A DNA stretch of 64,000 nucleotides from Aristaeella lactis (GTDB taxonomy: Bacteria; Bacillota; Clostridia; Christensenellales; Aristaeellaceae): NCBI RefSeq assembly GCF_018118585.1, contig NZ_CP069421.1, forward strand, positions 2,294,001-2,358,000. The letters run 5' to 3'. Positions 1-7,248 of this stretch are shown one piece after another. A program made the translations under genes and the position numbers. Numbering within the stretch: position 1 is the first letter of the stretch; every line of letters begins with the position of its first letter. The notes beneath the pieces are model-generated. The model made no database searches. It saw only the letters and a list, made by a program, of their open reading frames with translations, and was not told the origin of the DNA.

Positions 1-1435
1 ACAGGATCCGCAGCATAACCGTTGCCGGGTTGTAGTTCCCGCCGGTCACCATCTCGAAGGTCCGGGGTGTGCAGCCGCTGACCAGGGCAACGCCCTGCTC
101 GTTCATGCGGACGGGCTGCTGCATGTTCCGGCTCTGGACGTTCCAGAAGACCACCTTCGGCAGGTTATATCCGTGGGCCTCAAACTGCTGCTTCGCGTAT
201 TCGAAGTTCGTCAGGGACGAATCCTCCGCGCACCGGTCAAACTCCATATCGGAGATGATGTACAGGGTTTCCGGCATTTCCGACTGGGGTATGCGGTATT
301 TGACCGCCGTGTCCAGGATCAGGTCAAAGACCTTCCGGATGTTGGTGGTCGAGACCTCATTGAAGAGCCTGCAGTAACGTACCTTGTCCACGATGTCTTT
401 TCCGTCGATGGTGACCAGCTGGGGCGTACGGGAGAAGGTGATGAACCGGTTATGGAATTCTCCCCGGTTCCGTTCCGCGAAGTAGATTCCCAGAGACAGG
501 GCCACCGTAGCCGGGACCGGATTCCCGCAGGAATACATGGAGCCGGACCCGTCGATGACGCACAGGGCGTTGCCTTCCGGCGCAAAATCCTCCAGCGCGT
601 TCCAGGTGACGTCCAGCGCCTTCCTGTCAAACGCGGTCCCGCGGAAGTCCAGCGCCTTCCGCACGATGTCATAGGGATAGAGCGTGCCGGTGTGCATGGT
701 AGCCTCTCCCCGCTCCACAGAAGCCAGGAAAGCGGCGTACCGTTCCCTGTCATGGTTCCGGAAGGCAAACCGGTATTTCAGCAGTGCCCATGCGGGCTGG
801 GCCGCGTAGTCGAAAGTATAATCCTTCTCCCGCAGGTTGTTTTCTATAATCTTAATCTTTGCCCGGAGCTTTACCAGCGTTTTCCGGTACTGTTCTTCCG
901 TCATGCCCAGCGCTTTTGCGATCCGCTTTCCCATCCGGCAGGCCTCTTTATTGGAGGTGTTGACGGAAGGCAGCCACTTGCCCAGCAGGGAGACTTCTTC
1001 CCCGTTTTCCAGGGCAGCCAGGTCCTTTTTCAGCTGCTCCCGGATCACGGCCAGGGCATCCTTTTCGCATTTGGTTCCCAGCAGCACCGTCAGGTCGTCC
1101 CAGCGGCCGTACTCACTGACAAGCCGCAGGTTCTTCCGGACGGATTCGGGATGCACATCGGCCAGATGCCTCAGGATCGTCCGGAATACCCGGCGTTCTC
1201 CCAGGCCGCCCCGGACATCCCGGCAATAGAACAGCATCTTCATGGCCAGGTCCGGATCCTCATCATACGCAAGCGCAAAACGGAAGATGATATCCTGATC
1301 GCTGGCGCGCCGCAGTGCCCCGATGGTCCCGAACAGGTCCACACAGTCCGATCCGGAAGTCCGCAGGGTGACCGCGCCGTTTTCTGTCAGGGTGCGGGTG
1401 CTGCCCCTCAGCATATCCATCAGTTCCTTAAGCAT
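1..1435 (-). CDS. DUF2828 family protein (Ro/TROVE-like, C-terminal vWA domain), 3' end outside window
   Basis: The frame is open for 478 codons from an ATG at 1435, preceded by a strong GAGGAGG site, and runs off the window edge. The first ~250 residues are helical and charged, as in DUF2828/TROVE-type ring proteins. A vWA domain follows, with the metal-site motif DGSGSMYS at about residues 295-302. DUF2828 is a relative of the Ro RNA-binding protein; a role in binding structured RNA is inferred. Immediately upstream lie two tRNA-like RNAs and a branched RNA, then two WYL regulators in the same direction, so the whole forms one locus. The family call is from motif recognition; the C-terminus is not visible. 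Confidence 0.82.
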   Translation of the reverse strand, partial: MLKELMDMLRGSTRTLTENGAVTLRTSGSDCVDLFGTIGALRRASDQDIIFRFALAYDEDPDLAMKMLFYCRDVRGGLGERRVFRTILRHLADVHPESVRKNLRLVSEYGRWDDLTVLLGTKCEKDALAVIREQLKKDLAALENGEEVSLLGKWLPSVNTSNKEACRMGKRIAKALGMTEEQYRKTLVKLRAKIKIIENNLREKDYTFDYAAQPAWALLKYRFAFRNHDRERYAAFLASVERGEATMHTGTLYPYDIVRKALDFRGTAFDRKALDVTWNALEDFAPEGNALCVIDGSGSMYSCGNPVPATVALSLGIYFAERNRGEFHNRFITFSRTPQLVTIDGKDIVDKVRYCRLFNEVSTTNIRKVFDLILDTAVKYRIPQSEMPETLYIISDMEFDRCAEDSSLTNFEYAKQQFEAHGYNLPKVVFWNVQSRNMQQPVRMNEQGVALVSGCTPRTFEMVTGGNYNPATVMLRIL

Positions 1436-1473
1436 TGTTTTATCCTCCTCTTTGCACGAATCACTCAAAAGAC

Positions 1474-1537
1474 AAGATGCCCGGGGAGTTGAACCCCGCT
1501 CCTGTAAGGTGCCGCCATTTAATGCTGCAGGCATCTT
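1474..1537 (-). ncRNA. tRNA-like RNA lacking an anticodon arm (copy B)
   Basis: On the minus strand AAGATGCC and GGCATCTT pair as an 8-bp acceptor-like stem. Next to the 3' strand is a textbook T-arm: CGGGG, loop TTCAACT, CCCCG. A D-arm-like segment, TGCAGCATTAAATGGCGGCA, carries the expected GG. Where the anticodon arm should be there is only a mini-hairpin, CCT-TAC-AGG. Total length is 64 nt and no CCA is encoded. It cannot decode; it resembles the tRNA-like module of bacterial Y RNAs. It lies 38 nt upstream of the DUF2828 start codon. Confidence 0.72.
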
Positions 1538-1548
1538 TTGAAAGGTAC

Positions 1549-1614
1549 AAGATGCTTTTGGGATTTGAACCCTTTCCCTCGCGGGACAGACCTTTGAACT
1601 GCTGCAAGCATCTT
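1549..1614 (-). ncRNA. tRNA-like RNA lacking an anticodon arm (copy A)
   Basis: AAGATGCTT and AAGCATCTT form a perfect 9-bp end stem. The D-arm-like part shares TGCAGCA...GG with copy B and can pair CAG with CTG. The anticodon arm is replaced by CCC-GCGA-GGG, a GNRA-capped hairpin. The T-arm is GGG-TTCAAAT-CCC, with only three GC pairs. Length is 66 nt, no CCA is encoded, and it lies 11 nt before copy B. The two copies share architecture but differ in most stem bases, which suggests selection on structure rather than recent duplication. Confidence 0.7.
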
Positions 1615-1623
1615 CCAGAGCCT

Positions 1624-1728
1624 AGGCGCGTGGTCCCTTCCTGAAGCCGTATGGACCTGAACACCGGGGGAAGGAAAGCCTTCCAATTGCTTCACGGTGC
1701 CTGCATAGACTGACTGCTGTCAGCGCCT
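1624..1728 (-). ncRNA. Candidate branched structured RNA (four-way junction)
   Basis: Reading the minus strand, AGGCGC at the 5' end pairs with GCGCCT about 100 nt later. Inside are three arms: TGAC-AGCA-GTCA; CACCG...CGGTG enclosing GGAAGG-CTTT-CCTTCC; and GGTCC...GGACC. A further hairpin, GATCAC-CCCG-GTGATC (1732-1747), lies just upstream. The arrangement recalls a cloverleaf or Y-RNA-like fold and precedes the two tRNA-like RNAs. Pairing was found by eye; no family match is claimed. Confidence 0.5.
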
Positions 1729-1817
1729 CCTGATCACCGGGGTGATCTGCTCTGCATGCTCAGAGTATCAGGTTGTAAAAAGAAGTTCATGGAAAAAAAG
1801 TTGCGAACTCTGTTTTT

Positions 1818-2732
1818 TCAGGTTTCGTTTCGCCTGACCTGGCGTTCGATCCGCTCCCGGATAAGGGCGGCGAAGCTGTCCGGTCCGGTGACCTTCAGCA
1901 GGGGCCCGAAGGACAGGATGCGGATCACCAGCTCCGTTTCATCGTCCTTCCGGTACTGCAGGGTCATGCGGTAGGTGTTCTCCCCCATGCGCTCCGTCTT
2001 TTTCGCCAGGTAGGAAAACTGGAGCATGGCCCGCTCCAGGGCATTGCGCTCATCCGTGATATCCAGGGTCACGGTTTCGTTTTCAGGTACGGGTTCCGGA
2101 TACTCCGCCGGGCTAACGGGCTCCAACAGGCGGCAGGAAACCAGGCGCTTCAGGTTCAGGATCCGCTCCTGCCGTCCGCTGCGGCACAGCAGACGGAACT
2201 TGTCATCCGCCTGGGAATACTCCAGCCGGTACGGAACCACGTTCCACACGTTCCGCCGGCTGTGGTGGCTTGTAAAGTCCACCTGCACCCTCCGGCGGGT
2301 CTTCACCGCTTCCAGCAGCACGCGGAAGCGCTCGATATATCCCGGGTCCTCAAAGGGATCCCCGTCGGTGTAGCGGTCATACCAGATAATCTTCTCCGGA
2401 TCGAAAAGGGGTTCCACCTCTTCCAGGCCCGTTTCGGGGACATCGAAAAGACGGATCCGCGGGTCCGTGAGCAGGGTCTTCAGCCAGCGCTTCTGCAGCA
2501 GGGTCACGGGATGAACCGGTTCGTGTTTCAGGAGCGTGGTGAGGTCTTTTCTGAGCAGCGGCCAGGAGCCGTCCCTCAGGGCTTCCGGGATCACCAGGGA
2601 GCTCTCCGTAAAGCCTTTGCGGCGGGTGATCTCCAGCAGGCTTTCCTTCGTCAGTTCCCCGCGCACAGCTTTACTCAGGATCTCCGCCACGCAGGCATAG
2701 TATTCACCGTAGTATTCACTGAACAGCATCAC
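1818..2732 (-). CDS. WYL domain transcriptional regulator (second of pair)
   Basis: This is a 304-residue protein with a WYL-type beta domain at about residues 145-205 (RVQVDFTSHHSRRNVWNVVP, then LNLKRL). WYL domains bind nucleic acid or nucleotide ligands and control stress, repair and defence genes. The N-terminal part lacks a clear canonical wHTH. The start is GTG at 2732 or ATG at 2729, overlapping the stop of the upstream WYL gene, so translation is coupled. Its stop is ~90 nt from the branched RNA, so it may be cotranscribed with the RNAs and the DUF2828 gene. Confidence 0.85.
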   Translation of the reverse strand: MMLFSEYYGEYYACVAEILSKAVRGELTKESLLEITRRKGFTESSLVIPEALRDGSWPLLRKDLTTLLKHEPVHPVTLLQKRWLKTLLTDPRIRLFDVPETGLEEVEPLFDPEKIIWYDRYTDGDPFEDPGYIERFRVLLEAVKTRRRVQVDFTSHHSRRNVWNVVPYRLEYSQADDKFRLLCRSGRQERILNLKRLVSCRLLEPVSPAEYPEPVPENETVTLDITDERNALERAMLQFSYLAKKTERMGENTYRMTLQYRKDDETELVIRILSFGPLLKVTGPDSFAALIRERIERQVRRNET

Positions 2733-3943
2733 GGATCACCTCCGTAGAGGCGGCGCATGGCTTCCAGGTCCTCCCGGAAGACCCTCGTGACACCGGGATT
2801 GGAGCACTCCAGCCGGTCGATCCGCCCGATGAAGGTCCGGATCCAGGGCAGCATTTCGGAGGCGTCATACACATCCGCGGTGAACTTCCAGGTGGTTTCG
2901 TCCACCTGTTCCACACGGCCGTGCCGTTTTTCCCGCTCCAGCCGGTTCGGGATAAAGTCCTCCCCGGGTTCGGCGTGGATCACCATCTCCAGATGGTCCA
3001 GGGTATGCTGCCCGAGGCCGACGCCCCACAGGTGCCTGTCAAACGCCTGCCAGAGGGCTTCATACCGTTCGGGTTCCTCCTCCGCTTCCAGGGCTTTCAC
3101 CTTCAGGATGCTGTCCAGGCGGAAGAAGAGGAACCGCCTGGAGGGATAGCTGTATCCCAGGACATACTGCCGACCCGTGCGGGTGGAGAAATAGAAGCGG
3201 ACGGGCAGGATCTCCTGCTTCCGCTCCTCTTTTTTCTTCCGGGTGACGCAGGTCACTTCCGCCTTCCGGTGCTCCGTCATGCACAGGCACAGGTCATACA
3301 GGATCTCGCTGTCCGTGGCACCCAGGAAATACTGGTGCTTGAACCGGAAGGCGCTTTCGCCCTCCCGCGGGAAATAGCTGCCGATGACGCCCAGGGGCAT
3401 GGCTTCCGAGCCGAAATCCACGGCGTCCTTCCACGCCGGCAGTTCCCTGAAGTCTTCGGCAAGGGCATATGTCAGGGTGCGTCCTTCCTTCCGGGAAACC
3501 AGGATGCCCATTTTTTCATATTCCCTCAGCTTGTTGCGGATGGTTCCCTCGTCCGGGAACTCCGCGCTGAAATCCCCGAGGTATTCCCCGGTGATCTTTT
3601 CCAGGCAGGCATTCACGGAAGCGGGACCGGAGCGCAGGATATCCAGCAGGAAAAAGTGCAGGGTGATATCCCAGTCCGTAAAACTTTTCGCTTTGAAGGC
3701 GGTGTACAGAGGGTTGCGGGGAACAGACCGGCTGTCGATGGAGAGGAAGACCTTCTTGCCGGTCTCATCGTAATAGGAATCGATATAGCCCTCCAGCCAG
3801 CTTTTCACCCGGCGGGATTCATCGTCATAGATCCGGGTGCTCTTTAAGCTGAACTCATCACGGCCCCGGAAGCCGAAGACATAAAAGTCCCGCATATAGG
3901 ACCGGATCTTCCCGAAGTTTTTGATCAGCTCACTGTAGGCCAT
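2729..3943 (-). CDS. WYL domain transcriptional regulator (first of pair)
   Basis: This 404-residue protein carries a winged-helix-like segment around residues 120-165 (GTIRNKLREYEKMGILVSRK). A WYL domain follows at about 235-290 (LPVRFYFSTRTGRQYVLGYS) and a WCX-like C-terminal domain ends in GVTRVFREDLEAMRRLY. The ATG at 3943 has a GGGGGTGAAC ribosome site. It heads the minus-strand operon leading to the second WYL gene, the structured RNAs and the DUF2828 gene. Paired WYL proteins next to RNA-repair or Ro-type genes suggest sensing of RNA damage or nucleotide signals; that role is inference. Confidence 0.87.
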   Translation of the reverse strand: MAYSELIKNFGKIRSYMRDFYVFGFRGRDEFSLKSTRIYDDESRRVKSWLEGYIDSYYDETGKKVFLSIDSRSVPRNPLYTAFKAKSFTDWDITLHFFLLDILRSGPASVNACLEKITGEYLGDFSAEFPDEGTIRNKLREYEKMGILVSRKEGRTLTYALAEDFRELPAWKDAVDFGSEAMPLGVIGSYFPREGESAFRFKHQYFLGATDSEILYDLCLCMTEHRKAEVTCVTRKKKEERKQEILPVRFYFSTRTGRQYVLGYSYPSRRFLFFRLDSILKVKALEAEEEPERYEALWQAFDRHLWGVGLGQHTLDHLEMVIHAEPGEDFIPNRLEREKRHGRVEQVDETTWKFTADVYDASEMLPWIRTFIGRIDRLECSNPGVTRVFREDLEAMRRLYGGDP

Positions 3944-4025
3944 GACGGTTCACCCCCGTTCTGTTCATTTTTGCTTTGCAATGATTATATCATCCGTTCC
4001 TTTTCTTCTCAATCGCACTGTATCA

Positions 4026-4054
4026 TTGCAATTATATTGCATTTGTAATACAAT
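4026..4054 (+). promoter_or_regulatory. Promoter with operator palindrome for the toxin-antitoxin operon
   Basis: The -35 box TTGCAA (4026-4031), 17-bp spacer and -10 box TACAAT (4049-4054) form a good sigma-A promoter 31 bp before the antitoxin start. The inverted repeat TGCAAT-TAT-ATTGCA (4027-4041) overlaps the -35 box and fits a RelB-type autorepressor site. A similar palindrome, TGATTATATCA, lies near 3980. Confidence 0.65.
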
Positions 4055-4084
4055 AGCATTGATTCAAGATAGGAGGTGATATCA

Positions 4085-4378
4085 ATGTCCAGTACAATTC
4101 AAGTCAGAGTCGATGATGAATTAAAACAAAAATCAGATATGCTATTTAGAGAATTGGGTACAGATACAACAACTGCTGTGAGAATGTTTCTGACTCAGGC
4201 CGTGGCCAATAACGGATTTCCTTTTGAAATCAAAAGATCCGCTCCAAATCCTTACACGCCAATGTCTGAAGAAGAAATATACCAGAAGCTGGAAGTATCC
4301 AGACAGCATGCGGATCAGGGAATGTACAGGGATGCAGATGAAGTGATAGCTGATATGAGGGCGAAATATGGATTATAA
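4085..4378 (+). CDS. RelB/DinJ-family antitoxin
   Basis: A 97-residue protein beginning MSSTIQVRVDDELKQKSDML, the ribbon-helix-helix DNA-binding start typical of RelB/DinJ. The C-terminal half should wrap the toxin. The ATG at 4085 is 7 nt after AGGAGGT; an in-frame GTG at 4076 lies inside that site and is unlikely. It overlaps the toxin gene by 11 bp. The pair is clearly more AT-rich than its neighbours, suggesting horizontal acquisition. Confidence 0.9.
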   Translation: MSSTIQVRVDDELKQKSDMLFRELGTDTTTAVRMFLTQAVANNGFPFEIKRSAPNPYTPMSEEEIYQKLEVSRQHADQGMYRDADEVIADMRAKYGL

Positions 4379-4682
4379 AGCAGTAATTACTTCAGACGCA
4401 GAAGAAGATCTTGACAAGTTTATCTCTTATCTGCTCTTTGAAAAAAGAAACCCGCAAGCAGCAGCAAACGTGCTTAATGATTTTGAAGAAACCAAATTGA
4501 GTTTATCCAGATCTGCTGGAAGTTTAAAGCTTTGCGATAATCCACGTTTACAAGCGCTTGGATACAGAAAAATCCATTTCTTATCTCACAGATATTTTAT
4601 GCTCTACCGACTTAATGGTAATACAGCAATTGTGGATAATATATTCCACGAACTGCAGGATTATGAAAACAAAATAATATAA
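4368..4682 (+). CDS. RelE/ParE-family toxin
   Basis: A 104-residue protein starting MDYKAVITSDAEEDLDKFI with a basic beta region GYRKIHFLSHRYFMLYRL and C-terminal AIVDNIFHELQDYEN, the RelE/ParE fold pattern. Such toxins are either ribosome-dependent mRNA nucleases or gyrase poisons; sequence alone does not decide which. It overlaps the antitoxin by 11 bp and is followed by a terminator. Confidence 0.88.
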   Translation: MDYKAVITSDAEEDLDKFISYLLFEKRNPQAAANVLNDFEETKLSLSRSAGSLKLCDNPRLQALGYRKIHFLSHRYFMLYRLNGNTAIVDNIFHELQDYENKII

Positions 4683-4702
4683 ACTATCTCAAAGCAATGA
4701 CA

Positions 4703-4734
4703 ACCGGGAGAAGCATTATTCCCCCGGTGTTTTT
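4703..4734 (+). terminator. Intrinsic terminator of the toxin-antitoxin operon
   Basis: ACCGGG (4703-4708) pairs with CCCGGT (4723-4728), followed by GTTTTTAT, about 20 nt after the toxin stop. Confidence 0.7.
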
Positions 4735-4848
4735 ATGGCTCGAAATAATTTTGTAAAATTTTTGTAATTTAATTGGAATAATTCCGGGAGATGAACCGTT
4801 GTATAGACAGGTATGCTTCATACCGAATTCTTTCAAAGGAGGGACACT

Positions 4849-5397
4849 ATGCGTAACCTGAAACCGGTTGCTTTCCTGCTTGCGATCGTGCTGTGCGCGG
4901 TCTTTGCTTCCGCTGCGTTTGCAGAAGGCATCTGGACCGAAGAGCTCCTGGACGGACTGTATGCCAAAGGCCGGGAACTGCTGGAGGCGGAAGGCTATTC
5001 ACCTGACAGCTATCCCAACGCCAACGTGGAAACGGTCGATGATGTCTGCTGGATCACCTTTACGGAAAAAGACAGGACGCTCCGGTGCGACCTGTCTGTG
5101 GACGGCAACGCGCTGTATCTGTACAACAGCGAATATGACCAGCGGAGAGGCTCAACCGTCGATCATCCTTTCGTCAAGCCGGATGAACTGATGCAGGCTA
5201 CGCAGAAAATGAAGAACTTCCTGCGAAAGAACCATCCAGCCCTGCTGGAACGCGTGGACCGGCTTGCCATGGAGCGACTCATCATCCAGGGCAGTAACCG
5301 GTATCTTGATTTCTCGGACGGAGAATGGCAAGGCCTGAATTTTGTCATCCGGACGAGCCCTACCCTGCGGATCGAATATTTCCACGCACCTGTCTGA
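4849..5397 (+). CDS. Secreted protein of unknown function
   Basis: A 182-residue protein with a clear Sec signal peptide: MRNLKP, a hydrophobic stretch, and likely cleavage after SAAFA. The start at 4849 is set by AAAGGAGG 5-6 nt upstream; an in-frame codon at 4813 lacks a site. The mature part is acidic and mixed alpha/beta, with no motif I recognise. It is monocistronic, with a terminator just after the stop. Confidence 0.75.
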   Translation: MRNLKPVAFLLAIVLCAVFASAAFAEGIWTEELLDGLYAKGRELLEAEGYSPDSYPNANVETVDDVCWITFTEKDRTLRCDLSVDGNALYLYNSEYDQRRGSTVDHPFVKPDELMQATQKMKNFLRKNHPALLERVDRLAMERLIIQGSNRYLDFSDGEWQGLNFVIRTSPTLRIEYFHAPV

Positions 5398-5430
5398 TCC
5401 GCACTTTCATTCCTTTCTCTTTTTTCAAAA

Positions 5431-5463
5431 GACGGCGCCATCCACCGGCGCCGTCACTTTTTT
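5431..5463. terminator. Bidirectional terminator
   Basis: GACGGCGCC (5431-5439) pairs with GGCGCCGTC (5447-5455). TTTTTT follows on the plus strand and a T-rich tract follows on the minus strand. It serves the convergent secreted-protein and deformylase genes. Confidence 0.85.
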
Positions 5464-5467
5464 CTAT

Positions 5468-5878
5468 TCAGATCAGGATCCCGTCGCAGTGATCCAGCTC
5501 GTGCTGGACGATCTGGGCCTGAAAGCCTTCCAGGGTTTCGGTATGCTCTTTCATCCGCATATCCTGCCAGGAAAGCCGGATGGTTTTGTACCGCTTTGTT
5601 TTCCGGACACCTTCCAGGGAAAGGCAGCCTTCCTCCGCCTCATACTCCCCGCTTTTGCTGAGGATCTTCGGGTTCAGCATGGCCACGGCCATGGGGCCCC
5701 GGGCAATAACGATGATCCGTTTCGAGACGCCGATCATATTGGCGGCCATGCCCACACAGCGGTCCATGTTGGCGGTCAGGGTGTCAACAAGGTCCCGGGC
5801 AACCGGCAGGTCCTCCCGGGAAGCCGGTTCCGAAGGCTGGGCCAGGAACAGGGGATCGTGGACAATAGGCCGGATCAT
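5468..5878 (-). CDS. def: Peptide deformylase-like protein
   Basis: A 136-residue protein with the peptide deformylase metal motifs EGCLSLEG and HELDH. Family motif I, normally GxGxAAxQ, reads CVGMAANMIG here, so the catalytic glutamine position holds methionine. That matches a short variant subgroup known in Firmicutes. The start MIRPIVHD at 5878 is preferred to one 20 codons upstream because family homology begins there. It would remove the formyl group from nascent proteins, but the altered motif I leaves activity uncertain. Confidence 0.8.
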   Translation of the reverse strand: MIRPIVHDPLFLAQPSEPASREDLPVARDLVDTLTANMDRCVGMAANMIGVSKRIIVIARGPMAVAMLNPKILSKSGEYEAEEGCLSLEGVRKTKRYKTIRLSWQDMRMKEHTETLEGFQAQIVQHELDHCDGILI

Positions 5879-5950
5879 ACGCAGGCGCCCCTTTCGTTTT
5901 TCTGTCCGGATTATACCATCCGGAAGGGGCCGCGGCAACCGGCCGTCCTG

Positions 5951-6148
5951 TCAGATGATCAGCTCCCGGAACATGGCGGCGGTTTCCGCTTCCAGCTCCG
6001 CCTTCACGCAGGCACGGATCTCTTCCTCACTGGGTTCGGTATCCTTTGCCAGCCGCTCCATGATCTCCGCCGCCTTTTTCCCCGCGGCCTGCAGCCAGTT
6101 CATCCTGTACCCCGTTTTTCCCGCGATCCTGATTTCCATCCCGCTCAC
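5951..6148 (-). CDS. Small hypothetical protein
   Basis: A 65-residue charged, mostly helical protein (GKKAAEIMERLAKDTEPSEE). The start is GTG at 6148 or ATG at 6139, after AAAGGACAGG. It lies 72 bp upstream of the deformylase gene on the same strand. There are no recognisable motifs; coding potential is supported mainly by codon use and the ribosome site. Confidence 0.5.
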   Translation of the reverse strand: MSGMEIRIAGKTGYRMNWLQAAGKKAAEIMERLAKDTEPSEEEIRACVKAELEAETAAMFRELII

Positions 6149-6304
6149 CTGTCCTTTCGTTTGCTTCCCTCTCGGTACAGGACCATTATGGGCGACGGAA
6201 AGGTGCGTTTTTACCCCATTTTCGTTATTTATGACATTTTCTTAATATTTTCGTAAATTTCTTGTCGGAATATGAAAAGGTCATTTCCCCTGAAAATATC
6301 AACA

Positions 6305-6348
6305 TAAAAACTGCCAATGGCATTCCTGAAATCAGAATCCATTGGCAG
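6305..6348 (-). terminator. Terminator of the first SH3b-PG-binding gene
   Basis: CTGCCAATGG (6311-6320) and CCATTGGCAG (6339-6348) form a perfect 10-bp stem, with a U-run on the minus strand (6306-6310). A near copy follows the paralogous gene at 7172-7214. Confidence 0.8.
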
Positions 6349-6382
6349 CCATATTTATTTCCGTTTTTTTAGATACAAATCA

Positions 6383-6967
6383 TTATCTGTATTTGATAGC
6401 CATGTACAGTTCCAGCCTGGTCTTCGGTCCAACAATGCCATCCGCCGTCAGTTTGTGCGCTTTCTGGAAAGCTTTAACTGCCTTCTCCGTTTTTGCGCCA
6501 AAGTCACCGTCTACAGCAATATTGTATCCCAGTGATTTCAAATCCTGCTGAAGTACTCTAACTTTGCTGCCTTTACTGCCTTTTTTCAGGTTCTTTGAAC
6601 CATACCGGGCATTTGCACTGCCCTGTTCAGGCTCACTTGGAGTACTGGGCTTCTTATCAGTAAGATACTTTTGCTGAATATAGCAGTATTCTCCTTCGAC
6701 TCCCGGAACTATTATCTTATTCCAGTTGTCCAGATTATTACCATTTCCGCTTACATAATATACCAGTGTTCCTTCTGTGAGATAAGCTGCTACAGGGTAA
6801 TCTTTTCCCGGGCCAGTACGAACTTTGACAGGAGCATTTTTGTCGTTTGCATACTTGAGTGTAATATAGCACGGCACAGGATCCGCCAGAGCTATGGATG
6901 CGTATGCGAAAACTGACATAATAACCAATACCAACGCAATTACACGATTCAGTATTCTTTTGTTCAT
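6383..6967 (-). CDS. Secreted SH3b plus peptidoglycan-binding protein (copy 1)
   Basis: The 194-residue protein has a signal peptide ending near IALA. A bacterial SH3 domain follows (VKVRTGPGKDYPVAAYL... GEYCYIQQKYL), then a low-complexity linker and a PG_binding_1 domain (VRVLQQDLKSLGYNIAVDGD, DGIVGPKT). It probably binds cell-wall muropeptides outside the cell; no catalytic domain is present. The start MNKRIL at 6967 follows AAGGAG. It is a tandem paralog of 7249-7833 and shares promoter and terminator architecture with it. Confidence 0.88.
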   Translation of the reverse strand: MNKRILNRVIALVLVIMSVFAYASIALADPVPCYITLKYANDKNAPVKVRTGPGKDYPVAAYLTEGTLVYYVSGNGNNLDNWNKIIVPGVEGEYCYIQQKYLTDKKPSTPSEPEQGSANARYGSKNLKKGSKGSKVRVLQQDLKSLGYNIAVDGDFGAKTEKAVKAFQKAHKLTADGIVGPKTRLELYMAIKYR

Positions 6968-7014
6968 GGAATCTAATCTCCTTATTGTATTGCTGTGATG
7001 ATCATCTGAATTCA

Positions 7015-7054
7015 ATTATATAAGCTTGTTTTCATCAGTCAATATTGTACGTAC
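7015..7054 (-). promoter_or_regulatory. Sigma-A promoter and GTACGTAC palindrome of copy 1
   Basis: On the minus strand: -35 TTGACT (7037-7042), 16-bp spacer, -10 TATAAT (7015-7020). The palindrome GTACGTAC (7047-7054) sits just upstream of the -35 box. The paralog's promoter has the same layout. Confidence 0.75.
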
Positions 7055-7171
7055 CATTTTTATAAAATAATATTATTTCTGTCAAATATTGGTAATAATT
7101 CTTTCCCTATATACTATCATGGTATCAATCAAATCACAGTCCACGCACAGGTCTTCTTCATTAACTGAAAT

Positions 7172-7214
7172 AAAAACTGCCAATGGCATTCCTGAAATCA
7201 GAAGCCATTGACAG
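7172..7214 (-). terminator. Terminator of the second SH3b-PG-binding gene
   Basis: CTGCCAATGG (7177-7186) pairs with CCATTGACAG (7205-7214) with one non-Watson-Crick position; a U-run follows on the minus strand. The loop sequence is nearly identical to that of the copy-1 terminator. Confidence 0.75.
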
Positions 7215-7248
7215 TCTCATTGGTTTACCGTTGTTGTTTTCAGAGCTT

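Noticed and set aside
173-1492. Long plus-strand open frame opposite the DUF2828 gene
   Set aside because: No ribosome site and no recognisable domain; the minus-strand frame encodes a coherent vWA protein.
1474-1614. Two ordinary tRNA genes
   Set aside because: The anticodon arm is reduced to a 3-4 bp hairpin with no 7-nt loop, and no CCA or plausible anticodon exists.
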